A stretch of DNA of 64,000 nucleotides from contig NZ_RAPN01000001.1 of NCBI RefSeq assembly GCF_003610535.1, positions 3,273,320 through 3,337,319 of the forward strand. Reading direction: 5' to 3'. Position 1 is the stretch's first letter. The number at the start of each line of letters is the position of its first letter. Origin of the DNA: Mangrovibacterium diazotrophicum. Lineage in GTDB: Bacteria > Bacteroidota > Bacteroidia > Bacteroidales > Prolixibacteraceae. Below the pieces are notes generated by a model, which was not told the origin of the DNA, ran no database searches, and saw nothing but the letters and a program-made list of their open reading frames with translations. Positions 24,959 through 37,369 of this stretch are shown piece after piece. The position numbers and the translations under genes were made by a program.

Positions 24959-25543
24959 ATGAATAAAGGACGATTGGAAGCTTTCAGCGATGGCGTTTTG
25001 GCCATTATCATCACAATCATGGTGCTCGAAATTAAAGTCCCGCACGGACACGATTTGAAGGATCTAAAACCACTAATCCCGATCTTCCTGAGCTACCTGC
25101 TCAGTTTCATCTACATCGGAATCTACTGGAACAATCATCATCACATGTTACACACCGCCAAACAAGTTCGCGGCGATGTGCTTTGGGCCAACCTGCACCT
25201 GCTGTTTTGGCTGTCTCTGATTCCTTTTGTGACCGGCTGGATGGGAGAAAACCATTTTCAGGCAATGCCCATGGCGCTATACGGTATTGTATTGCTGATG
25301 GCTGCCCTCGCCTACTTCCTGCTGCAACGGCGTATCATCGTCTCCCAAGGAGAAAATTCCATTCTCAAAAAGGCAGTTGGCAAGGATATCAAAGGCAAAA
25401 TTTCGCCTATCATTTACCTGATTTCCATCGCAGCCAGCTTCTTATCGGGTTGGCTGGCCGGTGGCGGATATGTGCTGGTCGCATTGATTTGGCTGATACC
25501 CGATAAACGAATCGAGCGAATTCTGAAAGAGACCAAAGACTGA
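24959..25543 (+). CDS. TMEM175-family (DUF1211) potassium channel-like protein
   Basis: This 194-residue membrane protein starts with the family signature RLEAFSDGVLAIIITIMVLE (residues about 5-24), the RxxxFSD motif of helix 1 that lines the pore of bacterial TMEM175 channels. Further helices fall near 38-58, 75-95, 103-122 and 150-185. Bacterial members have one six-helix repeat per subunit and form tetramers selective for potassium. It is monocistronic and convergent with metF through a shared terminator. Confidence 0.88.
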   Translation: MNKGRLEAFSDGVLAIIITIMVLEIKVPHGHDLKDLKPLIPIFLSYLLSFIYIGIYWNNHHHMLHTAKQVRGDVLWANLHLLFWLSLIPFVTGWMGENHFQAMPMALYGIVLLMAALAYFLLQRRIIVSQGENSILKKAVGKDIKGKISPIIYLISIAASFLSGWLAGGGYVLVALIWLIPDKRIERILKETKD

Positions 25544-25559
25544 GCCAGCGGAAAAAGAA

Positions 25560-25585
25560 AAATCCGGAACAGATGCCCCGGATTT
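25560..25585. terminator. Bidirectional terminator between the TMEM175-type gene and metF
   Basis: AAATCCGG (25560-25567) and CCGGATTT (25578-25585) form a perfect 8-bp stem with a 10-nt loop. A T-rich flank lies on both strands. Confidence 0.75.
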
Positions 25586-25611
25586 CTTCTATGGTTTGAA
25601 TTGAATTTCTA

Positions 25612-26565
25612 TTAAAATACAGCCTCAACAATTTTGCGGGCATTGTCCGACATACCCATGGTATACAAGTGCAAACTGGGTACTTTATTTGCCACTAACT
25701 CTTTTGACTGCTGAATAGCCCATTCGGTACCCACCAATTTGGCATCGGCATTATTCTTACATTTTTTCAGTTCATTTACCAGGTCTTGTGGCATATCGAT
25801 GCTGAAAATCTTCGGCAGGATCGTCAGGTGATTCAAGTTGCTGATCGGCTTAATGCCCGGAATAACCGGTACATTGATTCCAGCCTCGCGGCACTTCTTC
25901 ACAAAGTCGAAATACACCTGGTTATCGAAAAACATCTGTGTGACAATATACTCGGCACCGGCATCAACTTTTTGTTTCAGATAAGCCAAATCCGTGTCGA
26001 AGTTTGGCGCTTCGAAGTGTTTCTCCGGGTAGCCAGCCACTCCGATACAGAACTCCAGCGGCGTGCTGTTTTTCAGATCCGGATCGAGGTATTTGCCCTT
26101 GCCCAGATCAACAATCTGCTTCACCAGTTCGTCGGCATTGCCGTGTCCGTTCGGATCGGGGCGAAACACGCTGTCCGACTTCAGACCATCACCACGCAAA
26201 GCCAACACATTCTCAATACCCATGAAATGCAAATCAATCAGCACGTGTTCGGTCTCACTTTTGGTGAAGCCACCGCACAAAATATGCGGCACTACCGGGA
26301 TTCCGAATTTGTGTTGAATAGCCGCCGCAATGGCCACCGTTCCGGGGCGCTTGCGTACCACCTGCTTCACAATGGTGCCATCCGGCATTTCCTTGTAAAT
26401 CATCTCATCGCGGTGAGTCGTAATGTTGATGTACTTCGGATTGTAATCGATTAAACTTTCAATAGTTCGGTAAATGTTGCTCGCGTCGTTTCCTTTCAAC
26501 GGCGGAAGCAACTCGAATGAGAATACCGTTTTATCGCTTTGATTGATGATATCTATAACTTTCAT
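25612..26565 (-). CDS. metF: 5,10-methylenetetrahydrofolate reductase
   Basis: This 317-residue flavoenzyme reduces methylene-THF to 5-methyl-THF, the methyl donor for MetH. TIM-barrel motifs are intact: FSFELLPPLKG near residue 15, NITTHRDE, LALRGD (about 117), VTQMFFDN (about 212) and PVIPGIKPI (about 238). ATG 26565 is preferred. The frame upstream of it is a basic, low-quality extension overlapping the small membrane ORF. It is the last gene of the UPF0280-metH-small ORF-metF operon. Confidence 0.95.
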   Translation of the reverse strand: MKVIDIINQSDKTVFSFELLPPLKGNDASNIYRTIESLIDYNPKYINITTHRDEMIYKEMPDGTIVKQVVRKRPGTVAIAAAIQHKFGIPVVPHILCGGFTKSETEHVLIDLHFMGIENVLALRGDGLKSDSVFRPDPNGHGNADELVKQIVDLGKGKYLDPDLKNSTPLEFCIGVAGYPEKHFEAPNFDTDLAYLKQKVDAGAEYIVTQMFFDNQVYFDFVKKCREAGINVPVIPGIKPISNLNHLTILPKIFSIDMPQDLVNELKKCKNNADAKLVGTEWAIQQSKELVANKVPSLHLYTMGMSDNARKIVEAVF

Positions 26566-26593
26566 TTTCCGGGCCTTTTTGTCTGTTCTCCGT

Positions 26594-26743
26594 TTATTTG
26601 AATATGTTTTCGATCTTCTTCTGTGTCTTCTGGCTCTGACGTTGCATTTCTTTTTCAACCGAGTTATTGAAATGGAAAATCATGTCGAGTATGAACATGA
26701 AAATCATTCCTAACACAAAAAACAGAATTCTTTTAAATGGCAT
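26594..26743 (-). CDS. Small membrane protein (49 residues) between metH and metF
   Basis: ATG at 26743 opens a 49-codon frame that starts MPFKRILFFVLGMIFMFIL, a clear single transmembrane helix preceded by Lys/Arg. An amphipathic, Lys/Gln/Glu-rich tail follows (NNSVEKEMQRQSQKTQKKIE). It fills the gap between metH (ends 26799) and metF (starts 26565) in the same direction, with 28-55-bp spacers, and has clean coding character. The function is unknown. A membrane tether or regulator for methionine enzymes is speculation. Confidence 0.65.
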   Translation of the reverse strand: MPFKRILFFVLGMIFMFILDMIFHFNNSVEKEMQRQSQKTQKKIENIFK

Positions 26744-26798
26744 ATTACTACGTTTTTAGTTCTTTGTTTGGTAACGTTTGGGGTGTTTTAGTTCGATA

Positions 26799-30476
<3,678 letters not shown>

Positions 30477-30477
30477 C

Positions 30478-31227
30478 TTAAAAAATCAGTTTCAATTCGT
30501 TATCGCCATGCACGGCAATTTGGTCTTCCACAATAAAAACGGCTGCCAACACTTCGGGCACCAGTTTCAAATGCTTCAGCACTTTGTCCAGGTCGTCGAC
30601 CTTTTTCACCCGGTTGCCCACGCCAACGGCAAATGCACTGGCATCGGCCCCGCTTTGAGCCATAACCATCACGGCATCAGCTTTGGTGTGATTGATCGGG
30701 TGGCCCTTGGTTCCCAAGCCGGTACCAATACCAACCGGGGTTTGTTCGGGCAGCACTTCGAGGCCCATCAGGCCCGAATCTTCCAAATCGTCGGCAAAAA
30801 TACTCACAATCAGCGAATCTCGAAGCTTTAAATACAAATCTCCGCTATTTTCCAGGATCAATTCGTTGATTTCGAACTTTTCGAGCAGGGCCTGACCGAT
30901 GCGTTCGTTCAGCAAACCGCTCTTTGCGGCCAGCGGCCCGGTTGCTGCCTGTGCCGACGATTCAGCCAGCTTCCGGATATTATCGGGAGCCTCTTCCGAC
31001 ACCGGACAAGGCTTTAAACTCTTCCGAAAAAGCGGATCAGTTTCCACGTAAGCCCGCAGCTCATCGATCGTTTCCTTTAAGGTCACGAATACTTCAGCCT
31101 CCATTTCGGGCCGAAAAGACTCCGGGTCAACCCCAACCCAAACATCGGCGTCGAGATATTCTACAACAAACGACTGAAAACGCTCCTTTGGGAAGCAGTT
31201 TCGATATGTTCTCGGTTCAAATAACAT
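30478..31227 (-). CDS. UPF0280 / COG2122 ApbE-like protein
   Basis: This 249-residue protein matches the UPF0280 (COG2122) group related to ApbE flavin transferases: the N-terminal [29 protein letters not shown], the central ANERIGQ-like [28 protein letters not shown], and [41 protein letters not shown]. In methanogens a COG2122 protein, with DUF39 and a NIL/ferredoxin protein, is implicated in homocysteine formation from aspartate semialdehyde and sulfide. Being the first gene of a metH-metF operon supports a similar homocysteine-supply role here. That is inference, and the two partner genes are not in the window. Confidence 0.82.
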   Translation of the reverse strand: MLFEPRTYRNCFPKERFQSFVVEYLDADVWVGVDPESFRPEMEAEVFVTLKETIDELRAYVETDPLFRKSLKPCPVSEEAPDNIRKLAESSAQAATGPLAAKSGLLNERIGQALLEKFEINELILENSGDLYLKLRDSLIVSIFADDLEDSGLMGLEVLPEQTPVGIGTGLGTKGHPINHTKADAVMVMAQSGADASAFAVGVGNRVKKVDDLDKVLKHLKLVPEVLAAVFIVEDQIAVHGDNELKLIF

Positions 31228-31493
31228 AACCTGATCAATTCATTTTTAAAAGAAAATAAAACCCGTTGATTGAACGGTATTTTTAGCCTTTGGTTTAAAA
31301 AATAAGGAAAGTTTTGCGGGCCATTCATAGCCCTGAAAGTCAAACACACGCGCCAATCAGCGCATACAACTATTCGCATAGTGGCGATAGCTTAACAGGA
31401 AAAGCGATAAAACAGTTGTACGTCGTGTCTTCATACTTCAAATAAGTTTCAGGTAAGGAGTTGTCACCCACAAAATACCTGATTGATAATAAT
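31228..31493 (-). other. Long 5' leader of the methionine operon
   Basis: This is the untranslated region predicted between promoter and UPF0280. It contains two small GC-rich hairpins (GCGC-N6-GCGC at about 31350-31363 and GGGC-N8-GCCC at about 31319-31334). I could not match it to cobalamin, SAM-I, SAM-II or SAH riboswitch consensus sequences by eye. Confidence 0.4.
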
Positions 31494-31499
31494 TGCTGA

Positions 31500-31531
31500 C
31501 AAATGTAACTGCAAAAGGCTGAAATTTCAAA
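31500..31531 (-). promoter_or_regulatory. Putative promoter of the methionine operon
   Basis: The minus strand carries TTTG (31528-31531), a 20-nt spacer and TACATTTG (31500-31507), an excellent match to the TTTG/TAnnTTTG consensus. The start of transcription would be near 31494, leaving a leader of about 265 nt before the UPF0280 ATG. Confidence 0.65.
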
Positions 31532-31665
31532 TTAGCGACCGACCTGAATCAAAGAATTAACGAACACCGCCCTATTTTCCAAAAGCGCAACAAAATTAGA
31601 GCTGTTGAAATGGCACCTCTCGCACCAACCGCTTTGATCCGATGGCACCATTTTTGAAACATCTG

Positions 31666-31673
31666 TACCTTTG
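31666..31673 (+). promoter_or_regulatory. Putative -7 element TACCTTTG upstream of the small barrel gene
   Basis: A perfect TAnnTTTG match on the plus strand, about 135 nt before the ATG at 31809. No -33 element is at the usual distance. Confidence 0.35.
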
Positions 31674-31808
31674 TTCAAACTAAAATAGGTCAATCAACGT
31701 TCTAGTTGCCGGATATTTTAGATGACAAAGCTCTCGTGTATGTGATCAAAAGCTCGTTTAAAATGCCTTTTGATTATATTACAATCAATTAAATAAAAAC
31801 AGATAACC

Positions 31809-32258
31809 ATGAAAAAGAGAATTTTATTTATCGCACTGGTATTAATTTCGGGAAGTATTTTCGCACAAGGCTCAGCTCCGCTATCAAAAGGAGAACAGCA
31901 ATTGAATTTTGGTCTTGGCGCCAGCGATCACGGATTGCCGGTTTACATCGGGGCCGATTTTGCTTTTCACAACGACTGGACTGCCGGACCGGTATTGAAG
32001 CTCATTCTTGATGATGACACTAAATTTGCAGCTCTCGGACGTGTTGATTATCACTGGAATCGCCTTTTGGATATCCCTTCAAACTGGGACTTTTACCTGG
32101 GTGCAAACGTCGGAGTTTTAAGCAACAACGGTGCTGATCTGAACCTCGGACTTCAACTTGGCGGACGCTACTACTGGAGCAATCGTTGGGGTGTTAACCT
32201 GGAAGTTGGCGGTGGTACCGGATTCGACACTTCGCTGGGATTGACCATGAAATTCTAA
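31809..32258 (+). CDS. Small outer-membrane beta-barrel protein
   Basis: This 149-residue protein has a signal peptide (MKKRILFIALVLISGSIFA, cleavage near residue 19). About eight short amphipathic strands follow (QLNFGLGAS, LPVYIGADFAF, TAGPVLKLIL, KFAALGRVDYHW, NWDFYLGANVGV, ADLNLGLQLGGRYYW, WGVNLEVGGG, SLGLTMKF). The C-terminal Phe fits insertion into the outer membrane. It is a hypothetical Bacteroidota barrel. It is monocistronic with a strong terminator, and no substrate is known. Confidence 0.75.
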   Translation: MKKRILFIALVLISGSIFAQGSAPLSKGEQQLNFGLGASDHGLPVYIGADFAFHNDWTAGPVLKLILDDDTKFAALGRVDYHWNRLLDIPSNWDFYLGANVGVLSNNGADLNLGLQLGGRYYWSNRWGVNLEVGGGTGFDTSLGLTMKF

Positions 32259-32279
32259 TCGCGAAAAAATATAAAAATG

Positions 32280-32305
32280 AAGGCCGGGAAAACCGGCCTT
32301 TTTTT
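32280..32305 (+). terminator. Terminator after the small barrel gene
   Basis: AAGGCCGG (32280-32287) and CCGGCCTT (32293-32300) form a perfect stem with a short A-rich loop and a run of seven T. Confidence 0.88.
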
Positions 32306-32313
32306 ATTTCATG

Positions 32314-33720
32314 TTAAAAGTAATCTCCCAAACCTTCAGGAATAAATTCGTAGGTCATAATGTGTTGTAATTCTGCATCTTCTACTTCAGCGTAGGTTTC
32401 CCTTTTATCCAGAATAGCATCCATGACGCTCATCCTGAGTTCATTCAATTCAACAGGCAAACAAGCCGCACGCCGTTCCACAACTACTTCTTTTTCATCA
32501 TTCAGGTAAATGGTTTCGAGATCGTTCAAGCCTGTAGCTTGCGGAAAAATGTGGCTCACATGGTATTCAACATATACCGGTAAACCCAACTGTCTCGCTT
32601 TTTCGAGTTGTTCCACGTGAAAATCCAGTCGACCGCTCCGCGCTGAAAAACTCGCTTTTCCGGCTGCAATTTCAGGTGCAAAAACAGCTTCTATTTCCGA
32701 CTTTTTATCAGCAGGTACTTTCGTAAACAGGTTGCGGATAAAACCATTTGTGGTGACATTTTCCCACGGATATGCCACAATGTGTGCATGTTTTTGCCGG
32801 TTCGCCGATTTCTGATGACGATTCTTATACACGAAGGCGCAATAGTTGATTGGTAAGTCAATCCCCTCGTCCAAACTGTATTGGATCAATCTTAAAGCGG
32901 TTAATTCCGAGTCGATTACCGTCACTTTTTCGCCGTGTGTGTAGGTGTAATCGTGTTCTACTAATTGATTGAAATTATAAGGTGTCAACCTCATTTGGTG
33001 GAAGTTGAGATGACTCACGCCGAGATCTTTCAGCTCGCGGATCTTTGCTTTCAACAAATCTTCTTCCTGCGGTACAGCCGGTATTTCGACCGTTACCACC
33101 GGGATTTTACCAACCGCCAGTTGCAGCTGATCTGTCTTGTACTCCGTTGCTCCAATGTCGAAGCGCATTTCATTCAAACCAGCTAATTTGAAAGCTTCAA
33201 CCTTTTCCGGAGTCAACAGAATTCCGTTGGTGTACAACCAGACGTAAACCTCGTCGCCGAAGGCCTCTTTCACCGCTTTTACAAAAGCCAGACTCTTGTC
33301 GAAACTAATCAGCGGCTCGCCCCCCGAAATACTCACGCCTTTAAAGCCAAACTGCCGAATATATTCCACATAGCTTTCCGGTTCGTCAAAAATAAGTGTA
33401 TTCGTCTCTGGCCGAGCCAAATCGTTTTGCTGTGTCGGGCAGTAAAAACACTTCCCGTTACACAGGTTGTTGATGAAAAGACACGACCACTGCCCTTCGC
33501 CGCAAAGCTGGCAGCCCCGTGAAAGTTTTTTTACATCAACTTTACTCTTATGAAATCCCCATTCAACGCGGTCGCCGATGGCCTCCAAAATTTGTTGGCG
33601 CTCCAGCATCGCGGTAGCAGCTTCATCGGGCGACGGGAACTTCAAATAGTTGTATTTCACCTGATATTCTTCCTGATTCCTCAGCAAGTGCCGCTGTTTT
33701 AAAGGCGTTAACCCATTCAT
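32314..33720 (-). CDS. Radical SAM protein of unknown function
   Basis: This 468-residue protein has the radical SAM cluster motif CNGKCFYC (Cys87, Cys91, Cys94) and a glycine-rich SAM-binding segment SISGGEPL (about 131-138). Three extra cysteines just upstream (Cys70, Cys73, Cys80 in RGCQLCGEGQWSC) could hold a zinc ion or a second cluster. The TIM-barrel part runs to about 330, and the C-terminal ~130 residues have no recognised domain. It is not an anaerobic RNR activase, MoaA, BioB or HemN by motif. It is monocistronic, with a divergent neighbour fumC. The substrate is unknown. Confidence 0.85.
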   Translation of the reverse strand: MNGLTPLKQRHLLRNQEEYQVKYNYLKFPSPDEAATAMLERQQILEAIGDRVEWGFHKSKVDVKKLSRGCQLCGEGQWSCLFINNLCNGKCFYCPTQQNDLARPETNTLIFDEPESYVEYIRQFGFKGVSISGGEPLISFDKSLAFVKAVKEAFGDEVYVWLYTNGILLTPEKVEAFKLAGLNEMRFDIGATEYKTDQLQLAVGKIPVVTVEIPAVPQEEDLLKAKIRELKDLGVSHLNFHQMRLTPYNFNQLVEHDYTYTHGEKVTVIDSELTALRLIQYSLDEGIDLPINYCAFVYKNRHQKSANRQKHAHIVAYPWENVTTNGFIRNLFTKVPADKKSEIEAVFAPEIAAGKASFSARSGRLDFHVEQLEKARQLGLPVYVEYHVSHIFPQATGLNDLETIYLNDEKEVVVERRAACLPVELNELRMSVMDAILDKRETYAEVEDAELQHIMTYEFIPEGLGDYF

Positions 33721-33743
33721 TCAGTACTTCAAATAACTTGGCG

Positions 33744-33751
33744 CAAATATA
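33744..33751 (-). promoter_or_regulatory. Putative -7 element TATATTTG for the radical SAM gene
   Basis: A perfect TAnnTTTG match on the minus strand, 23 nt upstream of the ATG at 33720. Confidence 0.55.
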
Positions 33752-33868
33752 ATTTCAAAATGAATCGCTTGATTCAGCCGCTTGCATTTTCAGCGAAGCA
33801 TTTTTGCGGTGGCAGAACTTTTGTACAGCTCGAATGTCTATTTTATTGAACCTGAAAAGCTACACGTG

Positions 33869-35299
33869 ATGAATTACCGTATTGAACACGATACTTTGGG
33901 TGAGGTCAATGTACCTGCCGACAAGTACTGGGGCGCACAAACACAACGATCAATTCAAAATTTTAAAATCGGAAAACCGGCAAGCATGCCGATCGAAGTT
34001 ATTCATGCTTATGGAATTTTAAAGAAAGCAGCAGCTATTACCAATTGCAGTTTGGGCGTTTTGACTACTAAGAAAAAGAAAGCGATTATCGCTGTTTGCG
34101 ATGAAATTGTAGCCGGCAAACTCGACGACCAGTTCCCACTAGTCGTTTGGCAAACAGGTTCGGGCACGCAAACAAATATGAATGTGAATGAGGTGATTTC
34201 GAACCGTTCACATGTGCTAGCGGGCAATAAATTGGGAGAAGGCAAACCTGCCATTCACCCAAATGATGATGTCAACAAATCGCAGTCGTCCAACGATACC
34301 TTTCCCACTGCCATGCACATTGCGGCCTGCATCAAACTCCTGGATCACACCATTCCTGCATTGGAAATGTTGCGCGATGCTTTGGAGGAGCAATCCGAGG
34401 CCATGATGAGCCTGGTGAAGATTGGACGCACCCATTGGATGGACGCTACCCCGCTCACTTTTGGACAGGAGTTCTCGGGTTATGTGTCTCAAATCGAACA
34501 CGGATTAGTTGCGCTGAAAAATACCTTGCCGCACCTCCTCGAACTGGCTTTGGGCGGAACAGCTGTTGGTACCGGCTTGAATACGCCCGATGGATATGCT
34601 GAAAAAGTAGCTGACACCATAGCAGAACTGACCGAATTGCCCTTCAGGACGGCCCGAAATAAATTTGAGGCCCTGGCTGCGCATGATGCCTTGGTTGAAT
34701 CGCATGGAGCGCTGAAACAAATTGCCGTCAGTTTGATGAAAATTGCCAACGATATTCGCCTGATGGCATCCGGACCGCGCTCCGGAATCGGCGAACTTAT
34801 TCTGCCTGCCAATGAACCGGGATCGTCCATCATGCCCGGGAAAGTAAATCCAACTCAAATTGAAGCGCTCACCATGGTCTGTGTTCAGGTAATGGGCAAC
34901 GACACCACCATGAGCATTGCAGGATCCAATGGTTTCTTCGAACTAAATGTTTACAAACCACTCATGATCAACACCTTTTTGCAATCAGCCACACTTTTGG
35001 GCGATGCTTGCAAATCATTCACAGAACTTTGTGTTTCAGGAATTCGGGCAAACACCAGCCGGGTTCAGCAACAGGTTGAGCAGTCGCTGATGCTTGTAAC
35101 AGCTCTCAATACGCACATAGGTTACGAAAATGCGGCAAAGATTGCCAAGAAGGCTTATGCAGAAAACACGAGTCTGAAAGAAGCGGCGCTCGCTCTCAAC
35201 CTACTGACCGCCGAGCAGTTTGATGAATGGATAGTTCCTGAAAAAATGGTGAATTTACAAAAGCATAAAAATCCCTCTGGGGGCTCAGAAACAGAATAG
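33869..35299 (+). CDS. fumC: Class II fumarate hydratase
   Basis: This 476-residue oxygen-stable fumarase of the TCA cycle interconverts fumarate and malate. The superfamily signature [11 protein letters not shown] (about residues 313-323) carries the catalytic loop serine. [13 protein letters not shown] (about 95-107) and the [11 protein letters not shown] (about 137-147) motifs form the other active-site regions. The ATG at 33869 ([13 protein letters not shown]) is the family-typical start. An upstream TTG adds 29 unrelated residues. cysS follows after 41 bp with its own promoter-like element. Confidence 0.95.
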   Translation: MNYRIEHDTLGEVNVPADKYWGAQTQRSIQNFKIGKPASMPIEVIHAYGILKKAAAITNCSLGVLTTKKKKAIIAVCDEIVAGKLDDQFPLVVWQTGSGTQTNMNVNEVISNRSHVLAGNKLGEGKPAIHPNDDVNKSQSSNDTFPTAMHIAACIKLLDHTIPALEMLRDALEEQSEAMMSLVKIGRTHWMDATPLTFGQEFSGYVSQIEHGLVALKNTLPHLLELALGGTAVGTGLNTPDGYAEKVADTIAELTELPFRTARNKFEALAAHDALVESHGALKQIAVSLMKIANDIRLMASGPRSGIGELILPANEPGSSIMPGKVNPTQIEALTMVCVQVMGNDTTMSIAGSNGFFELNVYKPLMINTFLQSATLLGDACKSFTELCVSGIRANTSRVQQQVEQSLMLVTALNTHIGYENAAKIAKKAYAENTSLKEAALALNLLTAEQFDEWIVPEKMVNLQKHKNPSGGSETE

Positions 35300-35314
35300 T
35301 TTTCGAGAAATTTC

Positions 35315-35322
35315 TACCTTTG
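35315..35322 (+). promoter_or_regulatory. Putative -7 element TACCTTTG for cysS
   Basis: A perfect TAnnTTTG match, 18 nt before the ATG at 35341. It shows cysS need not depend on fumC transcription. Confidence 0.55.
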
Positions 35323-35340
35323 CAAAAATTTCTCAAATCG

Positions 35341-36816
35341 ATGGACAACCAACTACAGATCTACAATACATTATCACGCAAAAAAGAGGTTTTTGAACCG
35401 CTCCATCCGGGCAAAGTCGGATTGTACGTTTGCGGCCCTACCGTTTACGGCAAGGCGCACCTGGGACACGCGCGTCCGGCGGTCACTTACGACCTTCTTT
35501 TCCGCTATTTAAAACACCTTGGCTACAAGGTTCGCTACGTGCGCAACATCACCGATGTTGGTCACCTGGCCAACGATGCCGATGAAGGTGAGGACAAAAT
35601 TGCCAAAAAAGCACGTTTGGATGAACTGGAACCCATGGAAGTGGTGCAGCTTTACACAAACGATTATCATAAAAATATGGAGAAGCTGAATGTGCTTCCT
35701 CCAAGCATTGAGCCGCGTGCAACAGGGCACATCATCGAGCAAATCGACGTTGTTCAGAAAATTCTGGATGCCGGATACGCTTATGAAAGTAAAGGTTCGG
35801 TCTATTTCGACGTTGAAAAATACGCGAAAGACTACCCTTACGGAGAGCTTTCGGGTCGTAAAATTGAAGACCTGCAAGCTAACACCCGCGACCTAGACGG
35901 ACAGGATGAAAAACATTCTCCACTGGATTTCGCCATTTGGAAAAAAGCTTCGCCGGAACACATCATGCGCTGGCCATCCAAATGGAGCGACGGTTTTCCG
36001 GGATGGCACCTCGAGTGTACGGCGATGAGCTGCAAATATTTAGGCGAAACCTTTGATATTCATGGCGGTGGAATGGATTTGACTTTCCCGCACCACGAAG
36101 CTGAGATAGCTCAGGCAAAAGCAGCAAACGGACACGATGCCGTTCGCTACTGGATGCACAACAACATGATTACGCTGAACGGGCAGAAAATGGGAAAATC
36201 ATTGGGCAACGCGATTTCTTTGGACGAATTTTTCGCAGGCGATCATCCGTTGCTCGAAAAGGCTTACAACCCGATGACTATTCGTTTCTTCATGCTGACA
36301 GCTCACTATCGCAGCACACTGGATTTCTCGAATGAGGCTTTGCAAGCAGCAGAAAAGGGCATGGAGCGTCTGCTGAAAGCATCGGAAACACTGGACAAAT
36401 TAACGGCCAGCGATCAATCATCAGCGTCGGTAAACGTAGCAGAGCTGAAAGAAAAATGCTATGCGGCCATGAACGATGATTTGAACAGCCCAATTGCTAT
36501 TGCTCACCTATTTGATGGTGTGAAGTTGATCAACTCGATTGCAGACGGCAAAGCAACAATTTCAGCTGAAGATCTGGAGGCCTTGAAATCGTTGTTCAAT
36601 ACCTTCGTTTTCGATTTGTTTGGCCTGAACAAGCCTGAACAAGCTTCCGGAAACGTTGAAGCATTTGATTCTGCAATTGACTTGTTGTTGCAACTGCGCC
36701 AGGATGCAAAAGCCAATAAAGACTGGGCTACTGCTGATAAAATCCGCAACGAACTGACCAGACTGGGTTTTGAAATTAAAGACACCAAAGAAGGTTCGAC
36801 CTGGGAATTGAAGTAA
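35341..36816 (+). CDS. cysS: Cysteinyl-tRNA synthetase
   Basis: This 491-residue class I synthetase has the HIGH-like motif [14 protein letters not shown] (about 33-46) preceded by the zinc ligand Cys in LYVCGP. The other zinc residues are in WHLECTAMS and HHEAEIAQ (about 222-262). The KMSKS loop is KMGKSLGN (about 281-288). ATG 35341 ([18 protein letters not shown]) is the typical start. It ends with a strong terminator. Confidence 0.96.
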   Translation: MDNQLQIYNTLSRKKEVFEPLHPGKVGLYVCGPTVYGKAHLGHARPAVTYDLLFRYLKHLGYKVRYVRNITDVGHLANDADEGEDKIAKKARLDELEPMEVVQLYTNDYHKNMEKLNVLPPSIEPRATGHIIEQIDVVQKILDAGYAYESKGSVYFDVEKYAKDYPYGELSGRKIEDLQANTRDLDGQDEKHSPLDFAIWKKASPEHIMRWPSKWSDGFPGWHLECTAMSCKYLGETFDIHGGGMDLTFPHHEAEIAQAKAANGHDAVRYWMHNNMITLNGQKMGKSLGNAISLDEFFAGDHPLLEKAYNPMTIRFFMLTAHYRSTLDFSNEALQAAEKGMERLLKASETLDKLTASDQSSASVNVAELKEKCYAAMNDDLNSPIAIAHLFDGVKLINSIADGKATISAEDLEALKSLFNTFVFDLFGLNKPEQASGNVEAFDSAIDLLLQLRQDAKANKDWATADKIRNELTRLGFEIKDTKEGSTWELK

Positions 36817-36836
36817 ATTCAATCAACAACATACCG

Positions 36837-36867
36837 AAACCCTTGCAATAACCTGCAGGGGTTTTTT
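36837..36867 (+). terminator. Terminator after cysS
   Basis: AAACCCTTGCA (36837-36847) pairs with TGCAGGGGTTT (36854-36864) with one wobble, followed by six T. Confidence 0.88.
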
Positions 36868-36932
36868 GTTTCTCAGAAGCCTTTCTGCTCTAAAAAATCT
36901 ATTTTTACTTGTTCAACAAAAAGAACCACATC

Positions 36933-37334
36933 ATGGCAGTATCACGATTTGGCGTATCGTTAGACGAAGAGTTACTCAAAGCACTGGATGAATACGTCCA
37001 GGAAAACAATTTCTCCAATCGGTCGCAAGCAATCCGGTTCCTCGTGGAAAAAAACCTTGTGGAAAAAAAGTGGAAATGCGATAACATTGTCGCTGGTGCC
37101 ATCACCTTGGTTTACAATACAAAAAAGAAAGAAATCCGTTCCCGAATTCAGGATATTCAAGCTGATAACACCGAGGTTATTCTATCCTCTCAACTTTTTC
37201 ACCTAAACCCGGAAAACTGCATGGAAATCGTAGCCGTCAAAGGTCCCTCCTCCAAACTAACTGAACTTTCGGACCAGTTGATTGCTGTAAAAGGCATTCA
37301 ACACGGCAAACTCATCATGAGTAAAGTCGAATAG
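36933..37334 (+). CDS. NikR-like ribbon-helix-helix regulator with degenerate nickel site
   Basis: This 133-residue protein has an N-terminal ribbon-helix-helix (SRFGVSLDEELLKALDEYV, SNRSQAIRFLV) and a C-terminal ACT-like domain, aligning end to end with NikR. Alignment to E. coli NikR by eye gives the four high-affinity nickel ligands as His76 to Ala, His87 to Leu, with His89 and Cys95 kept (QLFHLNPENCMEI). Classic nickel sensing is therefore unlikely. Another metal or a small ligand is possible. ATG 36933 is chosen over an upstream TTG. No nickel transporter or hydrogenase gene is adjacent, so the target is unknown. Confidence 0.85.
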   Translation: MAVSRFGVSLDEELLKALDEYVQENNFSNRSQAIRFLVEKNLVEKKWKCDNIVAGAITLVYNTKKKEIRSRIQDIQADNTEVILSSQLFHLNPENCMEIVAVKGPSSKLTELSDQLIAVKGIQHGKLIMSKVE

Positions 37335-37369
37335 AAATTACGATCTAAAACAGACAATAATTAAAAGCT

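Noticed and set aside
26566-26658. Arg/Lys-rich N-terminal extension of metF
   Set aside because: Overlaps the small membrane ORF in another frame, and the MetF family starts at the ATG at 26565.
31161-31379. 72-codon ORF at the start of the methionine operon
   Set aside because: Overlaps the UPF0280 start in another frame and lies in the predicted leader. No recognisable features.
31228-31493. Cobalamin or SAM riboswitch
   Set aside because: I looked for the B12-box and SAM-I/SAM-II/SAH core sequences and found no match, so no riboswitch is annotated. An Rfam search would be decisive.
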